The position numbers and the translations under genes were made by a program. Shown piece after piece: positions 36,056-44,643 of a stretch of 64,000 nt of DNA (within the stretch, counting starts at the first letter, position 1; the number at the start of each line of letters is the position of its first letter). Source of the stretch: Microbispora hainanensis (GTDB lineage Bacteria; Actinomycetota; Actinomycetes; Streptosporangiales; Streptosporangiaceae); assembly GCF_006874475.1 (NCBI RefSeq), contig NZ_VIRM01000003.1:124001-188000 (forward strand), written 5' to 3'. The notes under the pieces are model-generated. The model saw only the letters and a program-made list of their open reading frames with translations. It searched no databases and had not been told where the DNA came from.

Positions 36056-36763
36056 TCACCAGCGCAGCGGCCCGTTGACGTCGAAGTAGCCGCCGGTCGG
36101 GCCGTCGGGGCCGATCTCCGCCATCCGGACGATGATCTCGGCCGCCTCTTCGACGGTCTGCGTGCCCGTGTTGCCGTTCAGGTCCGTCTTGGTGAAGCCG
36201 GGCTCGACGGCGTTGATCCGCATCTGCGGGAACGCCTTGGCGTACTGCACGGTGAGCATGTTGACCGCCGTCTTCGACGCCGGGTAGGCGAGGCCCGGGT
36301 AGAAGTGCGCATGGTGGGCGGGGTCGGACAGGGCGGCCAGCGAGGCCAGGCCGCTGCTGACGTTGACCACGACCGGCGCGGCCGAGCGCTTGAGCAGCGG
36401 CAGGAACGCGTGGGTGACGCGGACCATGCCGAAGACGTTCGTCTCGAAGACGGCGCGCACCTGGTCGGCGGTCGTGGACTCGGGGGTGGGGATGGCGTTG
36501 CCCTCGACGCGGGGCTCGACGCCCGCGTTGTTGATCAGTACGTCGAGCCCGCCGTCCGCCTCGATGGTCTTGACCGCAGCCTCGACTGTGGCGTCGTCGG
36601 TGACATCGAGGAGGACGAACCGCGCGCCCAGCTCCTGGGCGGCCCGGCGGCCGCGCTCGGCGTTGCGGGCGCCCACATACACGGTGTGACCCGCGGCGAC
36701 GAGCCGGCGGGCGGTCTCGCGGCCGATGCCCTTGTTCGCTCCGGTGATCAGTGTTGTCGTCAT
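36056..36763 (-). CDS. Short-chain dehydrogenase/reductase
   Basis: A 235-residue classical SDR using NAD(P). TGANKGIG near residue 8 is the cofactor glycine motif, LLDVTDD and NNAGVE follow, then the catalytic serine in NVSSGLASL and YPASK with catalytic Tyr and Lys, and EPGFTKTDLNG near the C-terminus. GGAGG stands eight bases before ATG 36763; the upstream ATG encodes that ribosome binding site. It lies between the intact acyltransferase gene and its detached 3' copy, suggesting it arrived or was retained through a duplication. Substrate unknown. Confidence 0.9.
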   Translation of the reverse strand: MTTTLITGANKGIGRETARRLVAAGHTVYVGARNAERGRRAAQELGARFVLLDVTDDATVEAAVKTIEADGGLDVLINNAGVEPRVEGNAIPTPESTTADQVRAVFETNVFGMVRVTHAFLPLLKRSAAPVVVNVSSGLASLAALSDPAHHAHFYPGLAYPASKTAVNMLTVQYAKAFPQMRINAVEPGFTKTDLNGNTGTQTVEEAAEIIVRMAEIGPDGPTGGYFDVNGPLRW

Positions 36764-36956
36764 GCGTCCACCCTCCGGCACGGCGCGGCGGGCAGCCAGA
36801 CGTCCCTGCTTCCTGGGACTGCCGGTACCAGGCGCGGGCCCGGGCCCGGGATGTCGGCTGGGGGCATGTCGGCGACGGAACTCGGCAGGGTTCCGGGGCG
36901 CCGGCGCGACCGGGTCACCCCGGAGACGGTGGGGCTGCCCTCCGTCGGCCGGACGG

Positions 36957-37080
36957 GCCGTCCGGCCGGAAAAATCAGGAATTCTCGCGAGCCGCCCGGG
37001 TCGTTTCCGTCTTGGCCGCCGCCGCGTACTTGTCGACGTACTCCTGGCCGGACAGCTCCATCAGCGCGTACATGATCTCG
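36957..37080. repeat. Second copy of the 125-bp direct repeat (3' end of acyltransferase gene)
   Basis: This is the parental-looking copy, inside the intact acyltransferase gene and its stop. With 35849-35975 it brackets the SDR gene in direct orientation, a geometry that allows loop-out of the SDR by recombination. Confidence 0.8.
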
Positions 37081-37673
37081 TCGGTGACCGCCCGGAGCAC
37101 GAGGCGGTCGTTCTCCATGCCGTAGTAACGGGAGAAGTCGAGCGGCTTGCCATAGCGGACGCCGGGGCGGATGCCGAACCTGGGGATCGGCCGGCCGGGG
37201 GGCATCATCTCGAACGTGTTGACCATCGCCCACGGGATCACCGGCGCCCGGGACTCCAGCGCGAGCCGGGCCACGCCCGTCTTGCCCTTGTAGAGACGGC
37301 CGTCGGGCGAGCGGGTGCCCTCGGGGTAGATGCCGAGCACCTGCCGCTCCCTGAGGATGCGCAGGCCGGTGCGGAGCGCCGCCTCGCTCGCCTTGCCGCC
37401 GGAACGGTCGATCGGGACGGTGCCGACGCCCGAGAAGAAAGCGCGGCTCACCACGCCTTTGAGCCCGCGACCGGTGAAATATTCGGCCTTGCCCAGGGAA
37501 ATCACCTTGCGCGGCAGGAATCCGGCCCCGAAGAAGTGGTCGGCGAACGACAGGTGGTTGCCGGCCAGGATGACCGGGCCCTCCTTCGGCACGTTCTCCA
37601 CCCCCTCGGCCCAGGGGCGGAACACGAAGCGGAGGATCGGCCAGAGGATGGCCTTCACCACCCAATAAAACAC
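36975..37673 (-). CDS. 1-Acylglycerol-3-phosphate O-acyltransferase (PlsC family)
   Basis: Membrane-associated acyltransferase of phospholipid synthesis, adding the second fatty acid to lysophosphatidate. The 232 residues contain the NHLSFAD box (HX4D catalytic pair, near 39-45), the GKAEYFTGRGLKGVV segment, VPIDRSGG and the phosphate-binding YPEGTRSPDG box near 115. GAGGGG is nine bases before GTG 37673. The downstream esterase is divergent. Lysophospholipid specificity is inferred from family. Confidence 0.88.
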   Translation of the reverse strand: MFYWVVKAILWPILRFVFRPWAEGVENVPKEGPVILAGNHLSFADHFFGAGFLPRKVISLGKAEYFTGRGLKGVVSRAFFSGVGTVPIDRSGGKASEAALRTGLRILRERQVLGIYPEGTRSPDGRLYKGKTGVARLALESRAPVIPWAMVNTFEMMPPGRPIPRFGIRPGVRYGKPLDFSRYYGMENDRLVLRAVTDEIMYALMELSGQEYVDKYAAAAKTETTRAARENS

Positions 37674-37791
37674 GTGGGCACCCCCTCGGCTCGGATGTGC
37701 AGTCATCTTCGCACGCCCAGCCCTCTCGCACTAACGCTGACCAACGTGCGAGTATCGGGCGGAACACGCCGCCGTTTCACGGAGGTCACCC

Positions 37792-38556
37792 ATGCCAGTG
37801 CTGCCCGGTGCGGAGCCGTACCACCATGAGGGCGGCGACATCGGCGTCCTGCTCTGTCACGGATTCACCGGCTCGCCGCAGTCGCTGCGGCCCTGGGGTG
37901 AACACCTGGCGGAGGCGGGGCTGACGGTGTCCCTGCCGCGTCTGCCAGGACACGGGACGACGTGGCAGGAGATGAGCCGCACCCGCTGGGAGGACTGGTA
38001 CGCCGAGCTGGACAAGGCGTTCGCCGACCTGCGCGGACGGTGCGCGGAGGCGTTCGTGATGGGCCTGTCCCTCGGCGGCTGCATGGCGCTGCGCCTGGCC
38101 GAGGTGCACGGTGACGCCGTCGCGGGCGTCGTGGTGGTCAACCCGTCCGTGGTCAACGACGTGCCGCTGCTGTGGCTGGCCCCGGCGCTCAAGTACGTCG
38201 TACGCTCGACCCCGGGGGTGGCGGGCGACATCAAGAAGGAGGGCATGAGCGAGCTCGGCTATCTGCGCACGCCCGTCCGGGCCGCCGCCACGCTGCCCCG
38301 GCTGTGGAAGCTCGTCCAGTCCGACATCGCCAAGGTGACCCAGCCGGTGCTGGTGTTCCACAGCAGGAACGACCACGTGGTAAAGCCGGGGAGCGTCGCG
38401 TTCCTGCAGGCGAGAATGCGAAACAATCTGGAGGTCAGAGAGCTGGCGAACAGCTATCACGTGGCCACTCTCGACAACGACGCGCCTGTGATCTTCGAAG
38501 GGAGTCTGGAGTTCATCCGCTCCCACGCCTCGGTACCCTTGACGAAGGACTTGTGA
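37792..38556 (+). CDS. Alpha/beta-hydrolase, carboxylesterase / monoacylglycerol lipase type
   Basis: A 254-residue serine hydrolase of the Est30 group. The oxyanion segment LLCHGFTGSPQS is near residue 22, the nucleophile elbow GLSLGG near 91, the acid residue in HSRNDHVV near 190 and the catalytic histidine in NSYHVATLDND near 223. GGAGG precedes the ATG by seven bases. Short acyl esters or monoglycerides are the usual substrates. It is followed after 12 bases by a small membrane protein gene. Confidence 0.88.
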   Translation: MPVLPGAEPYHHEGGDIGVLLCHGFTGSPQSLRPWGEHLAEAGLTVSLPRLPGHGTTWQEMSRTRWEDWYAELDKAFADLRGRCAEAFVMGLSLGGCMALRLAEVHGDAVAGVVVVNPSVVNDVPLLWLAPALKYVVRSTPGVAGDIKKEGMSELGYLRTPVRAAATLPRLWKLVQSDIAKVTQPVLVFHSRNDHVVKPGSVAFLQARMRNNLEVRELANSYHVATLDNDAPVIFEGSLEFIRSHASVPLTKDL

Positions 38557-38568
38557 CCCGGGATCGAC

Positions 38569-39066
38569 GTGACGCCGCAAAGTGACGAGGACGAGGTCTG
38601 GCGCCAGATCGTCGCCTCGTTCAACGAGACAGCCGAGGACGCCTCGGCCGAACAACCATGGCCTGACCGGGAGAACGTCACCGAGGAGACCGACGCGGGC
38701 GACGACGCCCCCGGCGGGGGTGCCTCCGGCGGCGTGGCCCTCGGCGACGACGCTCCCGGCGACGGGGTCCGGGACGACGACCGGACCGCTGAGGAACAGG
38801 CTCCCACCCCCGGCGACGACGATCATTACATCCCGCCGCCCCCTCCGCCGCTTCCGCACGGCGACACCCTCAGCCGGCTCTCCTGGCTGGCGCTGTTCGG
38901 CGGCCCCGCCTACCTGCTCCTGGCCGCTCTGCTGGAGTGGCCCATGGACGGCTGGATCGTGTTCGCCGCGGTGTCGGCGTTCATCGCGGGATTCGTGATC
39001 CTCGTCGTGCGCATGGGCGACGGCCCGCCCGCCGACTCCGGCTGGGACGACGGCGCGGTCGTCTGA
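38569..39066 (+). CDS. Small acidic membrane protein of unknown function
   Basis: 165 residues. The N-terminal half is very acidic and Gly/Ala/Asp-rich with a PPPPPPLP stretch at about 88-95, so it is probably disordered and cytosolic. Two hydrophobic helices follow near 108-125 and 130-150, then a short acidic tail. Starts with GTG 12 bases after the esterase stop, suggesting co-transcription. The actinobacterial backbone often carries such a protein between the esterase and glucokinase region, but no function is known to me. Confidence 0.72.
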   Translation: MTPQSDEDEVWRQIVASFNETAEDASAEQPWPDRENVTEETDAGDDAPGGGASGGVALGDDAPGDGVRDDDRTAEEQAPTPGDDDHYIPPPPPPLPHGDTLSRLSWLALFGGPAYLLLAALLEWPMDGWIVFAAVSAFIAGFVILVVRMGDGPPADSGWDDGAVV

Positions 39067-39187
39067 CCGGGCTCTCTGACCGGGCTCTCTGACCGGGCTC
39101 TCTGATCGGGCGCTCTGACTGGGCCGCTCTGACTGGGCCGCTCTGGCTAGGGCGCTCTGACCGGGGCTCCGTCGTCTGACCGGGGCT
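39063..39187. repeat. Tandem repeat, 13-14 bp unit, eight to nine copies
   Basis: Copies of CTGACCGGGCTCT and variants (CTGATCGGGCGCT, CTGACTGGGCCGCT, CTGGCTAGGGCGCT) run head to tail from the stop codon of the membrane-protein gene to the end of the convergent gene's downstream region. The first three copies are identical. It is non-coding and may have formed by slippage; length is likely variable between strains. Confidence 0.85.
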
Positions 39188-39235
39188 GTACGACGGCGCA
39201 CGCCCCGGCCGGTCCGGGCCCCACCGTGCCCGCCT

Positions 39236-40435
39236 TCATTCGGTCTCGCCGGCCGCCTTCACGGTGTGGCTGTCGGCGGGGGGCGGTCCGAACCGCTCCA
39301 CGAGGTCGGTGTAGCGGCCCTTGTCGTCCAGGGTGTGGCCGACCGCCATGGTGAGATCGCCGACGTGCGCGACCGCCTGCAGCCGCACCGTCCGGTCGTC
39401 GGCCGGTTTCGGGCCCCGCAGCGTGGTCCAGCGCGCTCCGTCGTATCGGAGCAGGAACCCCTCGCCCTCGTGCTTCCGGTCGTACCCCGAGATCCAGAAC
39501 TCGCCGTCACCGTCCCCCGTGACGCCGTACAGCTCGGCGCGCCGCTCCGGCGGCGTCACCCGCTTCCACTGCTTGCCGTCCCAGTCGAGCACCAGTGGGG
39601 CGATGCCGCCGTCGCTCTGGTAGACGCCGCCGACCGCGACCGCGCGCTTGCGGCCGTCGGCGTACACGTCCCGCAGGAAGCCGCCCTTGATCGCCGGAAG
39701 GTCGGCCTGTTTCCACCCGCTGCCGGTCAGGTGCATGGCCAGCGGGCCGGAGCCGGTGTCGCCCACCGCCCAGCCGTCCGACCTGCTCGCGAACGCCACG
39801 CCGTACATCGCGCCCACGGGGCCCTGGACGGTCTTCCAGGTCGTGCCCTTGGCGGAGCCACCGCTGCTCAGCAGGAACGCCTTGCCGTCCCGGCTGCCGA
39901 CCGCGACCACCCGCCCGGAGGAGGCCGCGACCCCGCCGAGCCAGTCGCCGGTGCGCAGCTGCGGCACGCCGACGCGGTCGAACCCGTCACGCGAGCCCTT
40001 CGCGACGTACGGCAGGCCGTCGTGGCCGTCGCCGACGGCCCAGACCTCGGAGGCGGAGGCGGCGGCGACCGACCGCAGGTGGCCGGCCCCGGTGGCGTCG
40101 CCCCTGATCGGCACCTCGCTCCAGGAGGAGCCGTTCCAATGGGTGATGATCCCCTGGTTGCGCCAGAAGTCCCAGGCGTTCTGCTGGCCCACGGCCCAGA
40201 CGTCCGTGGCCGACAGGCCGGCGACGTCCGACAGCGAGCCGTCGGGCTGGAGCCGTCCGGTGGAGGAGCCCGCGTCCTGGGCGACCTCGTCCCCCGACGG
40301 GCCGCGCTCCACCTGGGCGCGGACGATCCCTGCGTACGCGTGCGCGACCGATGTGGCGCACGGGAGGAGTCCGGCCAGCAGGCCGGCGGAGAGCACACAC
40401 AACGGCACCGCACGCCGAGTGAGGCGGCGGGTCAT
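39236..40435 (-). CDS. Secreted beta-propeller-like protein of unknown function
   Basis: 399 residues with a Sec signal peptide (MTRRLTRRAVPLCVLSAG start, hydrophobic core, cleavage near AHA-YAG). The mature part contains about six repeated units carrying the motif DVWAVG/EVWAVG/DGWAVGD with W..V.. strands, typical of a Kelch- or WD-like propeller. ATG 40435 lacks a Shine-Dalgarno; a TACGAT box six bases upstream suggests a leaderless message. No catalytic motif is seen; it may bind a surface polymer. Confidence 0.72.
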   Translation of the reverse strand: MTRRLTRRAVPLCVLSAGLLAGLLPCATSVAHAYAGIVRAQVERGPSGDEVAQDAGSSTGRLQPDGSLSDVAGLSATDVWAVGQQNAWDFWRNQGIITHWNGSSWSEVPIRGDATGAGHLRSVAAASASEVWAVGDGHDGLPYVAKGSRDGFDRVGVPQLRTGDWLGGVAASSGRVVAVGSRDGKAFLLSSGGSAKGTTWKTVQGPVGAMYGVAFASRSDGWAVGDTGSGPLAMHLTGSGWKQADLPAIKGGFLRDVYADGRKRAVAVGGVYQSDGGIAPLVLDWDGKQWKRVTPPERRAELYGVTGDGDGEFWISGYDRKHEGEGFLLRYDGARWTTLRGPKPADDRTVRLQAVAHVGDLTMAVGHTLDDKGRYTDLVERFGPPPADSHTVKAAGETE

Positions 40436-40441
40436 GAAACG

Positions 40442-40447
40442 ATCGTA
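40442..40447 (-). promoter_or_regulatory. -10 box of a probable leaderless promoter for the propeller gene
   Basis: On the minus strand TACGAT ends six bases before ATG 40435, with no ribosome binding site between. It fits the TANNNT consensus. Confidence 0.45.
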
Positions 40448-40616
40448 CGGGTGACCGGGCACTCCCCGTCACACAGGTCGCGAATCCGGTCACCCGAGAT
40501 GCGGAAACGCGGCCGTGCCGGCCGTCTCCGCGCCCGCCGGAAGCCGCGGCACCGCCGCCCGGCCCACCCTGGCCCGGCCCACCGTGGCCCGGCCCGCCGG
40601 GGCCGTTTCAGCCGCG

Positions 40617-40691
40617 AAGGCGCTCCCGGCCGCGTCAGGCTCCGGCGGACGCCCTGAAGGCGCTTCCGGCCGGGTCAGGCTCCGGCGGACG
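40617..40691. repeat. Direct repeat of about 35 bp, 40-bp period, at the 3' end of the nuclease gene
   Basis: AAGGCGCTCCCGGCCGCGTC at 40617 recurs with two mismatches at 40657; each copy runs about 35 bases through GGCTCCGGCGGACG. The right copy contains the stop codon of the endonuclease/phosphatase-family gene, the left copy lies just outside it, so the gene's 3' end has been duplicated in tandem. Confidence 0.75.
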
Positions 40692-41463
40692 GCGTCACGG
40701 CGATCTCGGCGACGACCGGCAGGTGGTCGCTCGCGACAGGCAGGTCCTCGGCCCGGACGTCCGCGCCGCCGTACGACACGACGGTCAGGCAGGGACCCGC
40801 GAAGATCGCGTCGATGCGCGCGCGGGGGTCGCGGGCGGGGAACGTCGCACCGGCACGGTCGTCGTCTCCGCCCGCCCCGATGCCTGCCCCGATGCCTGCC
40901 GCGATGCCTGCCGCGATCCGCGGCGCGGCGTCCCGCGCGGCGGTGAAGCAGTCCGTGTAGCGCGACTCGAGAAGACGCCAGACCGGGGAGCCGGGGACCT
41001 CGTTGAGGTCCCCGGCGAGCACCGGCGCGGCCCCGGACTGCCGGGCCTCGCGCTCCAGGATCGGCATGATCTGGGCGGCGTGGCTCAGCCGCGCCCCCGC
41101 CTGGAGGTCGAGGTGGGCCGAGCACACGGCATACCTCTCCCGGTCCTTCTCGGCCGTCTTCTCCACGACGGCCAGCGCGACGGACCGCCACTCCAGCCCG
41201 GGGAACCACCGCAGGCGGTGCCCACGCCCACGCAGGAGCCGTACGGCCGGGGAGATCAAAACGGCGGTCCCGCCCACGCGGCCTCCGGCGGCCACGGACA
41301 GACCGGCCGCGCGGGCCAGCGCCCGCCGCTCCCGCCGCCAGCCGGGCAGGCGGGGCGCCTCCTGCAGGCACAGCACGTCGGGCCGCAGTGCGCGGATCAC
41401 CCGGACCAGCGCCCTGCGGTCGTCCTTCAGTCCCCGGACGTTGTAGGTCGCGACCCTCAGCAC
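40675..41463 (-). CDS. Endonuclease/exonuclease/phosphatase family protein
   Basis: A 262-residue metal-dependent phosphoesterase fold. ATYNVRGL (metal Asn), LCLQEAP (metal Glu), SAHLDLQAG (His), LAGDLNEVPGSP (Asp/Asn) and the final SDHLPVVAEI (Asp-His) are all present. A short IAAGIAAGIGAGIGAG repeat in a loop is unusual. It starts five bases after the glucokinase stop and so is probably in the same operon. Substrate, nucleic acid or phospholipid/inositol phosphate, is not determined by sequence. Confidence 0.83.
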   Translation of the reverse strand: MLRVATYNVRGLKDDRRALVRVIRALRPDVLCLQEAPRLPGWRRERRALARAAGLSVAAGGRVGGTAVLISPAVRLLRGRGHRLRWFPGLEWRSVALAVVEKTAEKDRERYAVCSAHLDLQAGARLSHAAQIMPILEREARQSGAAPVLAGDLNEVPGSPVWRLLESRYTDCFTAARDAAPRIAAGIAAGIGAGIGAGGDDDRAGATFPARDPRARIDAIFAGPCLTVVSYGGADVRAEDLPVASDHLPVVAEIAVTPSAGA

Positions 41464-41467
41464 GCCG

Positions 41468-42412
41468 TCAGCGGAGCCGGGCCAGGTCTCCGGCGCCCAC
41501 CAGCCCCGCCGACGGGCCCATCTCGGCCACCCTGATCTCGGCGAGCGGGCGGTGGCCCCGGCCGGTCAGCCGCGCGGCGAACTCCTCGCGCACCCGGTCG
41601 ATGAACAGGTCCGCCGCGCCGGAGACGCCGCCGCCGATGATGAAGCACCCGGGGTCGAGGATCGCCGCCATGTCGGCCAGCCCCTGGGCGAGCCATTGGG
41701 CGAGCGACTCGAAGGCGGCCAGCGCCGCCCGGTCGCCCTGGCGTGCCGCCTCGGTCACGTGCTCGCCCTGGATGCCCTCGGCCGAGCCGCCGCCGAGCCG
41801 CAGCAGGTGCACGGCGCCCTCCGGGTCGGCCTGCGCGTTGTTCCGCGCGTCCATCAGCAGCGACGTGCCGCTGGCGTACCGCTCCCAGCAGCCCTTGTTG
41901 CCGCAGCCGCAGGGGCGGCCGTCCGGCACCGCCTGCATGTGGCCCAGCTCGGCGCCCATCCCCCACCGTCCGCGGTAGAGCTGGCCGCCGAGCACGATGC
42001 CGCCGCCGATGCCGGTGCCCACGGTCACGCACACGACGTGGCTCTCGCCCCGGCCCGCGCCGAACCGGTATTCGCCCCAGGCCATCGCGTTGGCGTCGTT
42101 CTCGACGACGACCGGCAGGCCGACCAGATCGGCCACCTTGTCGCGCAGCGGCTCCTCGCGCCAGGCGAGGTTGGGGGCGAAGCGGATGACCGAGCGGGTC
42201 TCGTCGACGAAGCCCGCCGCGCCGATGCCGACGGCCTCGACCGCGTGCCGGGCCGCGAGCTCGGTCACCGCATCGGCGATCGTGAGCGCCATCTTCTCGG
42301 GACTGCCCGCCGGGCTGTTCCGCAGGCCGCGCTCGATGATGGCGCCGTGTTCGTCGACGACGCCATACGCGATCTTGGTACCGCCCACGTCCACGCCGAT
42401 GGTCAGCGCCAT
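41468..42412 (-). CDS. glkA: ROK-family glucokinase
   Basis: Phosphorylates glucose with ATP and in actinomycetes also mediates carbon catabolite repression. The 314 residues contain DVGGTKIAYGV at the N-terminus, VENDANAMAWGE with the catalytic Asp near 105, the TVGTGIGGGIVL loop, the ROK zinc signature HMQAVPDGRPCGCGNKGCWE near 155-174 and DPGCFIIGGGVS. Full length. Downstream gene is the EEP-family nuclease; upstream is DUF5304. Confidence 0.93.
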   Translation of the reverse strand: MALTIGVDVGGTKIAYGVVDEHGAIIERGLRNSPAGSPEKMALTIADAVTELAARHAVEAVGIGAAGFVDETRSVIRFAPNLAWREEPLRDKVADLVGLPVVVENDANAMAWGEYRFGAGRGESHVVCVTVGTGIGGGIVLGGQLYRGRWGMGAELGHMQAVPDGRPCGCGNKGCWERYASGTSLLMDARNNAQADPEGAVHLLRLGGGSAEGIQGEHVTEAARQGDRAALAAFESLAQWLAQGLADMAAILDPGCFIIGGGVSGAADLFIDRVREEFAARLTGRGHRPLAEIRVAEMGPSAGLVGAGDLARLR

Positions 42413-42591
42413 TCGTCATCCTTCCACCCGGTCCGGTTCTCACCCGGATCCGCTTCGCGGCCGACGTCCGCTTCGCGCCCGGATCCGTTTCCGGTCCAGG
42501 CTGCTACGGCCCGAGCCTTCACGCCGCGCCGATTGAAGCCGATCAGACCGGGTTGTGGCAATCCCGACGCCGCCCGCCCTCGGCCGGCCCG

Positions 42592-43038
42592 TCACCCCAG
42601 GTCGATGTGCTCGACCTTCGAGTCGCCGGGCCGCCGCTCCCCGTCCGGGCGTTCCCTGCCGCCCGTCATGGGGCGTTGCAGGGCGTCGACCGCCTCCCGG
42701 AACGCCGCGAACAGCTCTCCGCCCGCCGCGATCAGGTGGCCGGTGACGTCGCCGCCCGCCTCGCGGCGTGCCGCGATGACCCGGCACACCGGGCAGGCCC
42801 GGCAGACGTACTCGTCGTGGTCCTCCGCGACGGCCTCGCTCCAGACGTCGTCGCTCCGGCCGCCCGCCCCGGCGCCGCCGAAGGCGGATCCGAAGCCGCT
42901 CACACCGCCCTTCACGAGCCCCTTGCCGAACTCCCGGCCCATCCGCCGCTGCACGGCGTCCAGCAGCTTCATCGCCTCCTCGGCCGCCGACCCGAGCGGG
43001 TCCTGGCGACGGGGAGTGGTGTCGTTGGAATCCGTCAT
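42592..43038 (-). CDS. DUF5304-type protein with CxxCxxC zinc-like motif
   Basis: A 148-residue soluble protein. The N-terminus is polar, then EEAMKLLDAVQRRMGREFGKGLVKGG and a Gly-rich stretch; near residue 80 a CRACPVC motif could bind a metal; a helix GGELFAAFREAVDALQRPM follows and the end is KVEHIDLG. ATG 43038 overlaps the ArsA-like gene's stop by ATGA, so translation is coupled. I believe this is the DUF5304 family from actinobacteria, whose role is unknown. Confidence 0.7.
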   Translation of the reverse strand: MTDSNDTTPRRQDPLGSAAEEAMKLLDAVQRRMGREFGKGLVKGGVSGFGSAFGGAGAGGRSDDVWSEAVAEDHDEYVCRACPVCRVIAARREAGGDVTGHLIAAGGELFAAFREAVDALQRPMTGGRERPDGERRPGDSKVEHIDLG

Positions 43039-44195
43039 TTCGCCCCTCCTGCCTGGAACCGTACCCGGAGCCGACCGTCCCGGAGCGCCGCCGAGGAGAT
43101 CTCACGCCGGGCGAGTGCGGCGGGCAGGGTGATGACGCGCCGGTAGGACCCGGCGGTGACGATGATGTCGTCCCCCTTGCGGGCGAGGTCGAGGTCGTCG
43201 CGGTCGGCCAGCGGAAGCGACAGCGCCAGCTCGTCGGCGGTGAACCTCAGCGGCGGCTCGACGCCGGGACGCGCGAAGGGGTCCCGGTCTCCGTACATCC
43301 GCGCGGCGAGGTCCGAGAGAGCGGCGGTGCCGACCGGCTCCGCCGGGAGATAGGGGACGGTGAGGACGGGCAGCGGCGCGAACGACTCGTGCACCGCGGC
43401 GAGCTGCCTGGTCTGGGCCTCCACCCATCCCAGCCGCCACTCGTCGGCGCCCTCCGCCGGGAAGACCCGGTTGGCGATCACCGCGTCGACGCGGTAGCCG
43501 TACAGGCTGAGCGAGGTGAGGGTGCGCCGGGCCTCGGCGACGACCACCGCCTCGGGGGTCAGCACGAGCCGTACGGACGCGTCGTCGCCGGTCAGCAGCG
43601 CGCGCACCTCCAGCAGGCCGCGGTGCAGCCGCTCCCCCGCCGACACGACCTCGCCCTCGGGCACGCTCACCTTGGCGACGTGCCGGATCACCGGCGACAG
43701 CGCCCTGAGCATCCGCCTGCCCGTGGGAAGCAGGCGGTTGACGTGCCAGTCGAGCGCCTCCGGCAGGGCGAGCAGGCGCAGCGTCTCGGCGGTCGGCGCG
43801 CAGTCGACGACGATCACGTCCCAGCGGCCGGTGCGGGCCTGCTCGCGCAGTTCGAGCAGCGCGAGGATCTCCTCCGCGCCGGGCAGCACGGTGATCTCCT
43901 CGGCGGTGACCTCGTCGAGGCCGAGCTCGGCCAGCACGTTGCCGGCGTAGTCGCGTAACTCGCCCCAGTGCCGCTCGAGCGACCGCTGGGTGTCCACCTG
44001 CTGCAGGTGCAGCCCGGGCGCGGCCTCGACCGGCTCCGGCGAGGGCGGCACGCCGAGCGCGTCGGCGAGCGAGTGCGCGGTGTCGGTGGACACGACCAGC
44101 GTCTTGTTGCCCCGCCCGGCGGCGAGCGTGGCGGTCGCGGCGGCCGCCGTGGTCTTGCCGACCCCGCCCTTCCCCGTGAAGAGGAGGATCCTCAT
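43035..44195 (-). CDS. ArsA/Get3-like P-loop ATPase
   Basis: 386 residues. The deviant Walker A GKGGVGKTT at 7-15, the STDTAHS switch I segment near 38-44 and the VVDCAPTAETLRLL switch II region near 130 identify an ArsA/GET3-type ATPase. No arsenite-binding cysteines and no arsenic genes are nearby, so arsenite export is unlikely. It is coupled by ATGA overlaps to an SRPBCC-domain gene upstream and to DUF5304 downstream; the three may form one functional unit, perhaps delivering or folding a client. Confidence 0.86.
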   Translation of the reverse strand: MRILLFTGKGGVGKTTAAAATATLAAGRGNKTLVVSTDTAHSLADALGVPPSPEPVEAAPGLHLQQVDTQRSLERHWGELRDYAGNVLAELGLDEVTAEEITVLPGAEEILALLELREQARTGRWDVIVVDCAPTAETLRLLALPEALDWHVNRLLPTGRRMLRALSPVIRHVAKVSVPEGEVVSAGERLHRGLLEVRALLTGDDASVRLVLTPEAVVVAEARRTLTSLSLYGYRVDAVIANRVFPAEGADEWRLGWVEAQTRQLAAVHESFAPLPVLTVPYLPAEPVGTAALSDLAARMYGDRDPFARPGVEPPLRFTADELALSLPLADRDDLDLARKGDDIIVTAGSYRRVITLPAALARREISSAALRDGRLRVRFQAGGAK

Positions 44196-44629
44196 CGGTT
44201 CTCGACGCGCCGCTTGAGCCCTTTCAGCGCGGTGTCGACGATGACCTTCTCGGCCTTGCGCTTGATCATGCCGATCATCGGGACCTTCAGGTCCACGGCG
44301 AGGTCGTAGGTGACCTCGGTGCCGCCGCCGTTCTCGGCCAGGCGGTAGCTGCCGGTCAGGCCCGACAGCATCTTCCCCGCCTCGACCATCCGCCAGGTCA
44401 CGCCCGCGTCCTCGTCCCAGTCGTACCCGAGGACGTAGTCGTCGCTGATCACGCCCGCGTCGAGGACGAAGCGGACCCGGGTGGCGCGGCCGTCCGCGCC
44501 CGTCTCCAGGACCTCGGCCTTCTTCACCTGGCCGGCCCACTCCGGATAGGCGGGGAAGTCGGCGATGACGGCCATGATTGTCGACCGGCCGGCGCCGATC
44601 GTGATGCTCGACGAAGTGCGATCAGCCAT
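44192..44629 (-). CDS. SRPBCC-family protein (polyketide cyclase/START-like)
   Basis: 145 residues forming a single helix-grip SRPBCC domain: DFPAYPEWAGQVKKAEVLE near 24-42, a central TWRMVEAGKMLSGLTGSYRL sheet region and a long C-terminal helix ending ALKGLKRRVENR. The domain binds hydrophobic ligands. The stop overlaps the ArsA-like start (ATGA). It begins 15 bases after the metallophosphoesterase stop. Confidence 0.86.
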   Translation of the reverse strand: MADRTSSSITIGAGRSTIMAVIADFPAYPEWAGQVKKAEVLETGADGRATRVRFVLDAGVISDDYVLGYDWDEDAGVTWRMVEAGKMLSGLTGSYRLAENGGGTEVTYDLAVDLKVPMIGMIKRKAEKVIVDTALKGLKRRVENR

Positions 44630-44643
44630 GCGCCAACCGTACT

